Notes under the pieces: model-generated
Told to the model about the DNA's origin: nothing
Database searches by the model: none
What the model saw: the letters and a program-made list of their open reading frames with translations, nothing else
Source: Streptomyces sp. NBRC 110028
GTDB taxonomy: Bacteria > Actinomycetota > Actinomycetes > Streptomycetales > Streptomycetaceae
Direction of reading: 5' to 3'
NCBI RefSeq assembly: GCF_001417735.1
Contig: NZ_BBUZ01000025.1
Span: forward strand, 248,001-312,000
Length of the DNA: 64,000 bases
Shown: in pieces, positions 9,200-16,173 of the stretch
Layout: every line of letters begins with the position of its first letter
Numbering within the stretch: the stretch's first letter is position 1
Translations under genes and position numbers: made by a program

Positions 9200-10426
9200 A
9201 TGGTGTCGCCGTCGCGTTCCGCCTGGCGGGAGGTGCCCCGGTCGCGGGTGCGCCACTTCGCCCGGCTCGCCCTGGACGAGGTGCCGGTCCTCGCCGAGGA
9301 CATCTTCCGCGAGATCCGCCGCGAGTACCCCAACCTGACCATCGTCCCGGACGAGAGCGGCGAACCGGTGGCGCTGGTGGGCATCCGGCGCGCCCTGGAA
9401 CACTTCGTCGGCTATGTGTCGGACGGCTCCGGCGGCCCCCGCGAACACCCCCAGGTCTTCCAGGAGTTCGGCCGCGGCCAGGTGCAGCACGGCCGCAGCC
9501 TCGACTCCCTCCAGGCCATGTACCGGCTCGGCGTACGGCTCGCCTGGCGCCGCCTCGCCGAGATCGGCCAGCGGGTCGAGATCCCCGCGCCCGCCATGTA
9601 CGAACTCGCCGAGTCCGGCTTCGAGTATCTGGACGGGCTGGTCGCCGAGTCCATGCGCGGCTACGCCGAGGCCGCCGCGCGCCAGGCGGGGGAGCGGCTG
9701 CGGCTCCAGCGCCGGCTGCTCGACCTGCTCCTCACCGAACGCCCCCGCAAGAGCCCCGGCGACGCCGACGCCCTCGCCGAACGGGCCGCCCGCATCGGCT
9801 GGCCGCTGCCCGAGCGGGTCGCCGTCGCCGTCCTGCAGCGCCCCGCGCGCGAGGCGCTGGCCCCCGCCGTGGGCCGGGACGTCCTCCTGGACATGGAGTG
9901 CGAACAGCCGCGCATGGTGCTCCCCGACCCCGAGGAGGCGGGCCGCCCCGAGCTGCTGCGCCGCGCCACCGCCGGGTGGTCGGGCGCGGTCGGCCCGCCC
10001 GTACCGCTCGCCGAGGCCGCCAAGTCGCTGCGCTGGGCGGCGGCCGCGGTCCACCTGATGGAGCGCGGGCTGCTGCCCGCCGGGGAGGTGCTGCACTGCA
10101 CCGAGCACACCGAGGCGCTGGTGCTGCTGCCCCCGGAGGAGCTGATCGACGCCCTGGCCCGCCGCCGTCTCGCCCCGCTCGCCGGGTGCGGCCCCGCCCA
10201 GGGCCGTCGCCTCGCCGAGACGCTGCTGGCGTGGCTGGAGACGCGGGGCGGCGCGCCGGAGATCGCGGACCGGCTGGGGGTGCATCCGCAGACCGTGCGC
10301 TATCGGCTCCGCCAGATCAGGGAGCTGTGGGGCGAGGATGTGGAGGATCCGGACCGCCGCTTCGAACTGGAGCTGGTGCTGCGGGCGCGGCGGCTCCGCG
10401 GCGACCTGCTGCCCCCCGCGTCGTAG
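9200..10426 (+). CDS. PucR-type helix-turn-helix regulator
   Basis: 408-aa cytoplasmic regulator. Residues about 10-150 resemble the RsbRD-like N-terminal sensory domain (LAEDIFREIRREYP, GRSLDSLQAMYRLG), the middle is a degenerate GGDEF/CdaR-like region, and the last 60 residues are the PucR C-terminal helix-turn-helix (IADRLGVHPQTVRYRLRQI). The start at ATG 9200 has a good GGGGAGAGA site; longer in-frame extensions overlap the upstream small gene and are unlikely. The domain order is the same as in FasR further right in this window, so the two are paralogs. Its target is unknown; the nearest candidates are the divergent envelope operon or its own unit. Confidence 0.85.
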   Translation: MVSPSRSAWREVPRSRVRHFARLALDEVPVLAEDIFREIRREYPNLTIVPDESGEPVALVGIRRALEHFVGYVSDGSGGPREHPQVFQEFGRGQVQHGRSLDSLQAMYRLGVRLAWRRLAEIGQRVEIPAPAMYELAESGFEYLDGLVAESMRGYAEAAARQAGERLRLQRRLLDLLLTERPRKSPGDADALAERAARIGWPLPERVAVAVLQRPAREALAPAVGRDVLLDMECEQPRMVLPDPEEAGRPELLRRATAGWSGAVGPPVPLAEAAKSLRWAAAAVHLMERGLLPAGEVLHCTEHTEALVLLPPEELIDALARRRLAPLAGCGPAQGRRLAETLLAWLETRGGAPEIADRLGVHPQTVRYRLRQIRELWGEDVEDPDRRFELELVLRARRLRGDLLPPAS

Positions 10427-10509
10427 CGGCCGGACCCCGGCAGTCTTGTCAGCGATCTTCAGGGTCTTTGCGCAACCATTGCCGGAGGAAGTGGCCTACG
10501 CGTAATCTA

Positions 10510-10546
10510 TGTTCGCGATACCGGCCAGCGGCCGTAATCTCGAACA
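10510..10546. promoter_or_regulatory. Putative IclR-type operator upstream of the IclR gene
   Basis: TGTTCG at 10510-10515 and the inverted CGAACA at 10541-10546 flank the promoter region of the IclR gene. The right half extends as TCTCGAACACT. Similar elements (TGTTCGATA and TATCGAACAC) lie upstream of the dehydratase operon at 32249-32346. Autoregulation through such inverted sites is common for IclR regulators. The repeats are seen; the protein that binds them is inferred. Confidence 0.4.
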
Positions 10547-10581
10547 CTTGCCATCTGGACCAGAAGGGGTGGGCGAACCAC

Positions 10582-11361
10582 ATGGGACGCCTCGTGCCCG
10601 CGGTGACCCGGGCTCTGGACATTCTCGAGCTGTTCCTCGACGGCGACGGCACACTCTCCGCCCCCGAGATCACCCGCCGGCTCGGACTGCCCCGGACCAC
10701 CGTCCATGAGCTGGTGACCACTCTGGCCGCTCGCTCCTATTTGGTCCATGTGCCCGACCAGCCCGGCCGCTACCGGCTCGGTGTGCGCCCGTACCAGCTC
10801 GGCAGCCGGTACGCGGAACAGCTCGACCTGGCCGCCGAGGGCCGGCAGGTGGCCCGGAGCGTCGCCGAGACCTGTGACGAGACCGTCCATGTGGCCATTC
10901 TGGAGGGCACGGACGTCATCTACATCGCCAAGGTCGACTCCACCCATGCCGTGCGCATGGTCTCCGCCGCGGGCCGCAAGCTGCCCGCGCACTGCACCTC
11001 GGTCGGCAAGATGCTGCTCGCCTCCCTCCCGGAGGACGAGCTGACCGCCCGGTTCCCCGAGGACCGGCCGCTGGTCGCCATGACGGACAACAGCATCACG
11101 TCCCCGGCCGAGTTGCACCGCCACCTGGCCGCCGTGCGGGAGCGCGGTGTCGCGGTCGAGCGGCAGGAGTCCAACCCCGATGTGAGCTGCGTGGCCGCAC
11201 CGGTGCGGGACTCGGCGGGCAAGGTGGTGGCGGCGCTGTCCATCTCGGTGCCGACGATCCGCTGGAGCGAGGAGCGCCAGACGGAGCTGGAGGAACTGGC
11301 GGCCAAGGGCGCGGGCGAGCTGTCCGCCCGCCTCGGACACCGGAGGGGACGCGGCGTATGA
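10582..11361 (+). CDS. IclR-family transcriptional regulator
   Basis: 259-aa regulator: a winged helix-turn-helix at residues about 8-70 (ALDILELFLDGDGTLSAPEI, LGLPRTTVHELVTTL) and an IclR effector domain at about 80-250 (VHVAILEGTDVIYIAKVDS, CTSVGKMLLASL, CVAAPVRDSAGKVVAALSIS). Start at ATG 10582. Its last codons overlap the ATG of the SMP-30 lactonase gene (ATGA), so the lactonase is its direct partner and the effector is probably a sugar acid or lactone (inference). Such regulators usually act as dimers or tetramers on inverted repeats near their own promoter. Confidence 0.92.
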   Translation: MGRLVPAVTRALDILELFLDGDGTLSAPEITRRLGLPRTTVHELVTTLAARSYLVHVPDQPGRYRLGVRPYQLGSRYAEQLDLAAEGRQVARSVAETCDETVHVAILEGTDVIYIAKVDSTHAVRMVSAAGRKLPAHCTSVGKMLLASLPEDELTARFPEDRPLVAMTDNSITSPAELHRHLAAVRERGVAVERQESNPDVSCVAAPVRDSAGKVVAALSISVPTIRWSEERQTELEELAAKGAGELSARLGHRRGRGV

Positions 11362-12215
11362 GCGGCCGGACATGGGACGTGGCGGTGCGGGCGACCGCCG
11401 AACTGGGCGAGGGCCCGACCTGGGACCCGGCGGCCGGGCGGCTGATCTGGGTGGACATCCTCTCCGCCCGCGTCCACACCTACGACCCGGCCACCGGGCG
11501 GCACACCACCCTGGCCACCGAGCAGCACGTCGGCGCGGCGAAGCCGCGGGCGGGCGGCGGGCTGGTGGTCAACCTGCGCGACGGCATCGGGCTGTACGAC
11601 TCCGCCGCGAACGGCTTCCGCTGGCTGGTCCGGGACGCGGTACCCGGCCGCCGGGGCAACGACGCGGCCGTCGCACCGGACGGTTCGCTGTGGGCGGGCA
11701 CGATGCGCTACGACGAGGCGGCGGGCGGCGGCACCCTGTCCCGCGTCGGCTCCGACGGCTCCGTGGCGGAGATCCTTTCGGACGTGGCGGTCAGCAACGG
11801 CACCGGCTGGAGCCCGGACGGCCGCCTGATGTACTACGTCGACTCCCCGACCCGCCGTATCGACGTCTTCGACGTCACGGGCGAGGGCGTCACCGGCCGC
11901 CGACCCCTGGCCCACATCGAGGACGGCGCGGGCTACCCGGACGGGCTGTGCGTGGACGCCGACGGGTGTGTGTGGGTCGCCCTCTGGGACGGCGGCGCGG
12001 TCCGCCGCTACACCCCCGACGGCGCACTCGATCGGGTGATCCCGCTGCCCTTCCCCCGCCCCACCGCATGCGCCTTCGGCGGCGCCGGACTCAGCGACCT
12101 GTACGTGTCCTCCGCCCGCGTCGGCCTCGGCGCCGCCGCCCCGCCGCTCGCGGGGTCGGTGCTGGTCATCCCGGACGCGGGACGAGGTCTGGCGCAACCG
12201 GCGTTCGCGGGCTGA
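11358..12215 (+). CDS. SMP-30 / gluconolactonase-like lactonase
   Basis: 285-aa six-bladed beta-propeller of the SMP-30/LRE family, which hydrolyses sugar lactones with a bound divalent metal. The expected ligands are visible: Glu in ELGEGPTWDP, Asn in RRGNDAAVAPDG, Asn in VSNGTGWSPDG, and Asp in YPDGLCVDADG. It is translationally coupled to the IclR gene. No signal peptide, so it is cytoplasmic. In oxidative sugar pathways this step follows an aldose dehydrogenase and precedes an aldonate dehydratase; both types of gene occur in the operon ending at 32231 of this window, which suggests but does not prove a shared pathway. Confidence 0.9.
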   Translation: MSGRTWDVAVRATAELGEGPTWDPAAGRLIWVDILSARVHTYDPATGRHTTLATEQHVGAAKPRAGGGLVVNLRDGIGLYDSAANGFRWLVRDAVPGRRGNDAAVAPDGSLWAGTMRYDEAAGGGTLSRVGSDGSVAEILSDVAVSNGTGWSPDGRLMYYVDSPTRRIDVFDVTGEGVTGRRPLAHIEDGAGYPDGLCVDADGCVWVALWDGGAVRRYTPDGALDRVIPLPFPRPTACAFGGAGLSDLYVSSARVGLGAAAPPLAGSVLVIPDAGRGLAQPAFAG

Positions 12216-12314
12216 GCGGGGCCGTACACCGCCGGACCCGACGGCTCTCCCCACAAGATCCTCACACCCGGCGGCCCCCACGCTCCGCGCCGGGCACATA
12301 ACCTGCCCGGCGAA

Positions 12315-12806
12315 ATGAACGATCCGCGTACCTCCCGCCGAAAGCCGAAACCCCACACCCGCGGCCGCCGTGCCCGCCGGGGGCGGGGCCGCCGCGTGCT
12401 GATCCTGGCCGCGGTGCTGGGCCCTGTGCTCGCCGCGGTCTTCGTGGCGGAGCTGGACACCGAGGGCTACTGGCGCACCCCGTCGCCCACGTTCTCGTCC
12501 CCCGATTCCCCGGGCCGCCCGGCCTCGGACCGTACGTCGTCCGCCGGCCCGGAGCCGAGCGGCGAGCGCACGGCTCCCCCGTCCGACGGCGCCACTCACG
12601 CACCCGGGGACGCGCCCACCTCCGACGACGACGCGCCCACGTCCACCGACCCGACCGAGCCATCCCCGAACACCCCCGCTGCCGGGAACAGGACCCCGGC
12701 CCAGGGCCCGGATCCCACGCACCCGAACCCACCCCCGCCCTCGTCGGCGGCCCCGGCCCCCGGCCCGTCGCCGACCTGCACCCGATTCCTGTGGTGGTGC
12801 GCCTGA
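12315..12806 (+). CDS. Pro/Ser/Thr-rich single-pass membrane protein, function unknown
   Basis: 163 aa. A very basic N-terminus (residues 4-30, many Arg and Lys) precedes one hydrophobic segment at about 31-48, then about 105 residues of low-complexity Pro/Ser/Thr/Asp sequence, ending abruptly in CTRFLWWCA. This reads as a membrane-anchored, extracytoplasmic disordered stalk with a short two-Cys aromatic cap. ATG 12315 is the natural start. I do not recognise a family. It stands alone between the lactonase and the convergent MarR gene. Confidence 0.55.
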   Translation: MNDPRTSRRKPKPHTRGRRARRGRGRRVLILAAVLGPVLAAVFVAELDTEGYWRTPSPTFSSPDSPGRPASDRTSSAGPEPSGERTAPPSDGATHAPGDAPTSDDDAPTSTDPTEPSPNTPAAGNRTPAQGPDPTHPNPPPPSSAAPAPGPSPTCTRFLWWCA

Positions 12807-12860
12807 CCGGAGCGCCACCGGGGGCTCCGGCCCCGGGCGGGGAGGGGCGGACCGCGAGGC

Positions 12861-12918
12861 GGGGTGACCTACGGGGTGACCTGCGGGGGTGACCTGCGGG
12901 GGTGACCTACGGGGTGAC
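12861..12918. repeat. Tandem 12-13 bp repeat across the MarR stop codon
   Basis: Four consecutive copies of a GGGGTGACCT(A/G)C unit, two of 12 bp and two of 13 bp, followed by a partial fifth copy. The MarR stop codon (12907-12909) lies in the fourth copy. On the minus strand each unit carries the same CACCCC-G-TAG-like end, so the array looks like slippage duplications of the 3' end of the gene. Confidence 0.8.
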
Positions 12919-13335
12919 GCACACCATCCGCTGCAGCAGGTCCCGCAGCACCGTCCGCTCCTGCGCCGACAGCCCGGCCAGCGGCTCGCGGGCGAAGTCC
13001 AGGGAGCCGCGCAGCCGCTCGGCGGTCTCGCGGCCCGTCTCCGTGGCGGCGGCGAGCTTGACGCGGCGGTCGGCGGGGTCGAGGCGGCGCTCGGCGAGGC
13101 CGCGGGACTCCAGGCGGTCCACGATCCCGGTGACGTTCGACGGCTCGCACTTGAGCTGCTGCGCTATGCGCCGCATGGGCGTCGGCCCCCGGGAGAGCAG
13201 GCCGAGGACGCGCGCCTGGGCGCCGGTGAGGGCGTGCTGGGCGGCGGCTTCCTCGTATTCCTCGTGATAGCGGGCCACGATGGTGCCGATCAGCTCGACG
13301 ACCTCGAGGGTCAGCGGGTCGATGGGAGGCGTCAT
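12907..13335 (-). CDS. MarR-family transcriptional regulator
   Basis: 142-aa winged helix-turn-helix protein. Visible elements are the dimer helix (LEVVELIGTIVARYHEEYEE), recognition region (MRRIAQQLKCEPSNVTGIVDRLESRGL) and wing (RRLDPADRRVKLAAATETG). MarR proteins usually repress a divergent gene and release DNA on binding a phenolic or oxidant ligand. Here the divergent gene is an NADP-dependent oxidoreductase 90 bases away, with an inverted repeat just before that gene's ribosome site. The stop codon lies in a tandem repeat. Confidence 0.92.
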   Translation of the reverse strand: MTPPIDPLTLEVVELIGTIVARYHEEYEEAAAQHALTGAQARVLGLLSRGPTPMRRIAQQLKCEPSNVTGIVDRLESRGLAERRLDPADRRVKLAAATETGRETAERLRGSLDFAREPLAGLSAQERTVLRDLLQRMVCVTP

Positions 13336-13357
13336 GCCCCTCAGGGTACCCGTTTAC

Positions 13358-13407
13358 TTGACAACATGAAATATCGATGCCAATGATTGTTTCAGCTAGT
13401 GAAGTAA
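13358..13407 (+). promoter_or_regulatory. Promoter and MarR-like operator for the oxidoreductase gene
   Basis: TTGACA at 13358-13363 is a good -35 hexamer, with a weak AATGAT -10 about 18 bases on. From 13387 to 13407 lies an inverted repeat: TTGTTTCA, spacer GCTAG, TGAAGTAA. The operator sits just downstream of the promoter and four bases before the GAGGAGG ribosome site at 13412-13418, a position suited to repression by the divergent MarR protein (inference). Confidence 0.55.
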
Positions 13408-13425
13408 TTAAGAGGAGGCACTTCC

Positions 13426-14445
13426 ATGTCCGCGATCCCCGCCACCGGCCGTGAATGGCACCTCGTCGCCCGCCCCCAGGGCTGGCCGAAGCCGGAGGAC
13501 TTCGCGCTGCGCGAGGTTCCGGTGGCCGAGCCGGGCCCGGGCCAGGTGCTGGTCCGCAACCTGTACATGTCGGTGGACCCGTACATGCGCGGGCGGATGA
13601 ACGACGTGAAGTCGTATGTGCCGCCGTTCCAGCTCGACCAGCCCATGGACGGCGGCGCGGTCGGCAAGGTGATCGCCTCGAACGCGGACGGCCTCGCGGT
13701 CGGCGACCACGTCCTGCACTCCGGCGGCTGGCGCGAGTACGCGGCGGTGGACGGCAAGCGCGCGGTGAAGGTGGACCCGCGGGTCGCCCCGCTCACCGCG
13801 TACCTCGGTGTGCTCGGCATGACGGGCCTCACCGCCTACTCGGGGCTGCTGGAGGTCGCGTCGTTCAAGGAGGGCGACGCGGTGTTCGTCTCCGGCGCGG
13901 CGGGCGCGGTCGGCAGCGAGGTCGGCCAGATCGCCAAGCTCAAGGGCGCCTCGCGGGTCATCGGCAGCGCGGGCTCGGACGAGAAGGTGCGGCTGCTGCT
14001 CGACGAGTACGGCTTCGACGCGGCGTTCAACTACAAGAACGGACCCGTAGCCGAGCAGCTGAAGGAGGCCGCCCCCGACGGCATCGACGTCTACTTCGAC
14101 AACGTCGGCGGCGACCACCTGGAGGCCGCCCTCAGCAGCCTCAAGGTGCACGGCCGCATCACCGTCTGCGGCATGATCGCGCAGTACAACGCGACCGAGC
14201 CGCCCGCCGCCCCGCGCAACCTCGCGCTCCTCATCGGTAAGCGGCTGCGCATGCAGGGCATGCTGGTCAGCGACCACAACCACCTCCAGCCGCAGTTCTT
14301 CGAGGAGGTCGGCGCCTGGGTGCGGGAGGGCAAGCTGCACTACCGCGAGACCGTCGTCAAGGGCGTGGACAACGCGGTGGACGCCTTCCTCGGCATGCTC
14401 CGCGGCGAGAACATCGGCAAGATGATCGTCGCCTTGGAGGACTGA
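13426..14445 (+). CDS. NADP-dependent zinc-free oxidoreductase (MDR superfamily)
   Basis: 339-aa medium-chain reductase of the leukotriene B4 dehydrogenase / curcumin reductase type. Features: WHLVARPQGWPKPEDF at the N-terminus, MSVDPYMRGRMND, and the cofactor loop SGAAGAVGSEVGQIAKLKG (residues about 155-175), followed by a YFDNVGG motif typical of these enzymes. The Cys ligands of zinc-dependent alcohol dehydrogenases are absent. It reduces activated C=C bonds with NADPH. The start at ATG 13426 has a strong GAGGAGG site. Divergent from a MarR regulator that probably represses it. Confidence 0.93.
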   Translation: MSAIPATGREWHLVARPQGWPKPEDFALREVPVAEPGPGQVLVRNLYMSVDPYMRGRMNDVKSYVPPFQLDQPMDGGAVGKVIASNADGLAVGDHVLHSGGWREYAAVDGKRAVKVDPRVAPLTAYLGVLGMTGLTAYSGLLEVASFKEGDAVFVSGAAGAVGSEVGQIAKLKGASRVIGSAGSDEKVRLLLDEYGFDAAFNYKNGPVAEQLKEAAPDGIDVYFDNVGGDHLEAALSSLKVHGRITVCGMIAQYNATEPPAAPRNLALLIGKRLRMQGMLVSDHNHLQPQFFEEVGAWVREGKLHYRETVVKGVDNAVDAFLGMLRGENIGKMIVALED

Positions 14446-14476
14446 AGACCGGAGCGGTCCGGCGAACGCCCCCGCC

Positions 14477-14788
14477 TCAATCGGCTGTCGCGTGGCGGGG
14501 GCGGCGCCGATGGCGGCCTTCGGGCGGCTGCGGGAGTTCGACGTGGAGCCGCGGGCGGCGGGCCGCGGTGAAGGAGACCGACATGACCCCGAACGTCACC
14601 ATGATCATGATGATCAGCGTCACGCCGAGGGTGACACCGGCTCCGCCGAGACCGATCACGGGCCGCGGACCCAGCACTCCGGCCAGCCAACTGGTCAGCA
14701 GGGTGCCCAGCAGCCAGCCGGAGCGGTAGACCAGCTGGAAGATGGCCATGACGCGGCCGCGGTAATCCGGCAGGCCTCCGAGAAACCG
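14477..14788 (-). pseudogene. Remnant: C-terminal end of an MFS transporter
   Basis: The frame reads FLGGLPDYRGRVMAIFQLVY, then SGWLLGTLLTSWLAGVLG, and a last membrane helix near VTLIIMIMVTFGV before the stop at 14477. The string DYRGRVMAIFQLVY is the cytoplasmic loop typical of major-facilitator carriers, but only about 100 residues remain (families have 400 or more) and there is no proper start upstream. Its 5' side runs into the broken hydrolase sequence described in the next entry. Confidence 0.6.
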
Positions 14789-14927
14789 ATGCCGTCGATC
14801 GGCTGGAGGGGTCTTCCGAAATCCGCGCCGGGGATGGAAGGTTGCTCAGCGGCGACGGAGGGCGTGGCCGAGGGATCAGGGCGGCGGCGAGCGCGCCGAC
14901 GAGAGCGGTACGGACCGTCTTGATCAC
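14760..14927 (-). pseudogene. Remnant: N-terminal end of a GH30-like secreted hydrolase
   Basis: A GTG at 14927 with a GAAGGGAAG site opens a signal-peptide-like VIKTVRTALVGALAAAL. The frame then shifts, and the adjacent frame continues DPSATPSVAAEQ and FGRPLQPIDGIGFSEACR. The segment resembling IDGFGFSEA is the start of mature GH30 glycosidases. Only about 55 residues survive before the sequence becomes an MFS end. The frameshift and truncation show a deletion that fused two unrelated genes. The GH30 identification is from a short motif and is moderate. Confidence 0.5.
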
Positions 14928-14959
14928 GAAAACTTCCCTTCCCGGGCTCCGAAAACCTC

Positions 14960-14972
14960 CGGAACGTTTCCG
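14960..14972. promoter_or_regulatory. LacI-like operator, CGGAACGTTTCCG
   Basis: A 13-bp near-palindrome (arms CGGAA and TTCCG around an AACGTT core) between the broken hydrolase start and the arabinanase gene. Operators of this form are typical of LacI-family sugar repressors. It lies about 33 bases upstream of the remnant's GTG and about 85 upstream of the arabinanase ATG, so it may have served one or both. Confidence 0.45.
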
Positions 14973-15055
14973 TAACGTCGGCCGCACGCCAGAGGTGGCC
15001 CCCACCCTGGTCAAGAGTGAGCACACGCAAGGCAACACGAGAGGAGAACCGCCGC

Positions 15056-16027
15056 ATGACAACGCGTCACCGCACCAGATGGCTCGCCCTGCCCGCCGCA
15101 CTCCTGCTCGCCCTGCTCCCGACCAGCGCCTCCGCCTATCCGAACCCGGGCCGGGTGACGGGTGACATCACCGTCCACGACCCGACGATGCTCCGCGCCG
15201 CCGACGGCACCTATCTGCTCTACTCCACCCACGGCGGGCTGGAGGCCCGCACCTCCACCGACCGGATCGCCTTCAGCCGCTCCGGGAACGCCTTCAACTC
15301 CCCGCCGTCCTGGTGGAAGACGTACTCCCCGGGCAACGACCCCTGGGCCCCGGACATCTCGTACCACGGCGGCAAGTACCTGATGTACTACGCCGTCTCG
15401 TCCTTCGGCTCCGCCAAGTCCGCCATCGGCTTCGCCACTTCGCCCAGCGGCCGGGCCGGCACCTGGACCGACTACGGCATCGTCCACTCCACGAGCGCCG
15501 GCAGCGACTACAACGCCATCGACCCGAACCTCTTCGTGGACGACGACGGGAAGTGGTGGCTGTCCTTCGGCTCGTGGTGGTCGGGGCTGAAGATGATCCG
15601 CCTCGACCCGGGCACCGGCAAGCAGTACACGGGCGACAAGACCGTCTACGGCATCGCCTCCCGGCCCACCGGCACCAAGGCGGTCGAGGGCCCGTCCGTC
15701 GTCAAGCGCAACGGCTCCTACTACCTGTTCGCGTCCTACGACACCTGCTGCGCGGGCACCGGCTCCACGTACAAGATCAAGGTCGGCCGCGCCGCCAAGC
15801 CCACCGGGCCGTATTACGACAAGAACGGGGTGGACATGATGAACAACGGCGGCTCCCCGGTCCTGGAGTCCCACGGCCGCTACATCGGCCCCGGCGGGCA
15901 GTCGATCATGAGCGACAGCGACGGCGACCTGCTCGTCTACCACTACTACGACGGCCAGGCGGGCGGCACGGCCAAGCTCGGTGTCAACCTGCTGAACTGG
16001 AGTGGTGGCTGGCCGACCGCCTACTGA
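15056..16027 (+). CDS. Secreted GH43 endo-1,5-alpha-L-arabinanase
   Basis: 323-aa precursor: Sec signal peptide at residues 1-28 (RWLALPAALLLALLPTSASA), then a five-bladed propeller. The three GH43 acids are visible: Asp in ITVHDPTML, Asp in YNAIDPNLF, Glu in KAVEGPSVVKR. It cleaves internal alpha-1,5 arabinan linkages outside the cell, giving oligomers for the GH51 enzyme encoded next. ATG 15056 is chosen for its GAGGAG site; the frame could start at 15017 but that would put extra polar residues before the signal. Two Cys (DTCCAG) are adjacent. The upstream LacI-like site suggests sugar control. Confidence 0.92.
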   Translation: MTTRHRTRWLALPAALLLALLPTSASAYPNPGRVTGDITVHDPTMLRAADGTYLLYSTHGGLEARTSTDRIAFSRSGNAFNSPPSWWKTYSPGNDPWAPDISYHGGKYLMYYAVSSFGSAKSAIGFATSPSGRAGTWTDYGIVHSTSAGSDYNAIDPNLFVDDDGKWWLSFGSWWSGLKMIRLDPGTGKQYTGDKTVYGIASRPTGTKAVEGPSVVKRNGSYYLFASYDTCCAGTGSTYKIKVGRAAKPTGPYYDKNGVDMMNNGGSPVLESHGRYIGPGGQSIMSDSDGDLLVYHYYDGQAGGTAKLGVNLLNWSGGWPTAY

Positions 16028-16055
16028 CACACCACGCGCGTGCCGCGCGGGGGCG

Positions 16056-16084
16056 TTGACGCGGGGGCGGCCAGCTCTTACCGT
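16056..16084 (+). promoter_or_regulatory. Promoter of the GH51 gene
   Basis: TTGACG (16056-16061) and TACCGT (16079-16084) are separated by 17 bases, a good vegetative-sigma promoter. The transcript would carry a leader of about 80 bases, in which GATATGC (16093-16099) and GCATATC (16129-16135) form an inverted repeat that could be an operator or hairpin. Confidence 0.55.
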
Positions 16085-16173
16085 CTCGTTCGGATATGCG
16101 ATCGCAATCCAGTATTTCGAACAGAAAAGCATATCGAGCAGAGCAGCAGAGCAGCAGAGAGGCAGACGCCGCC

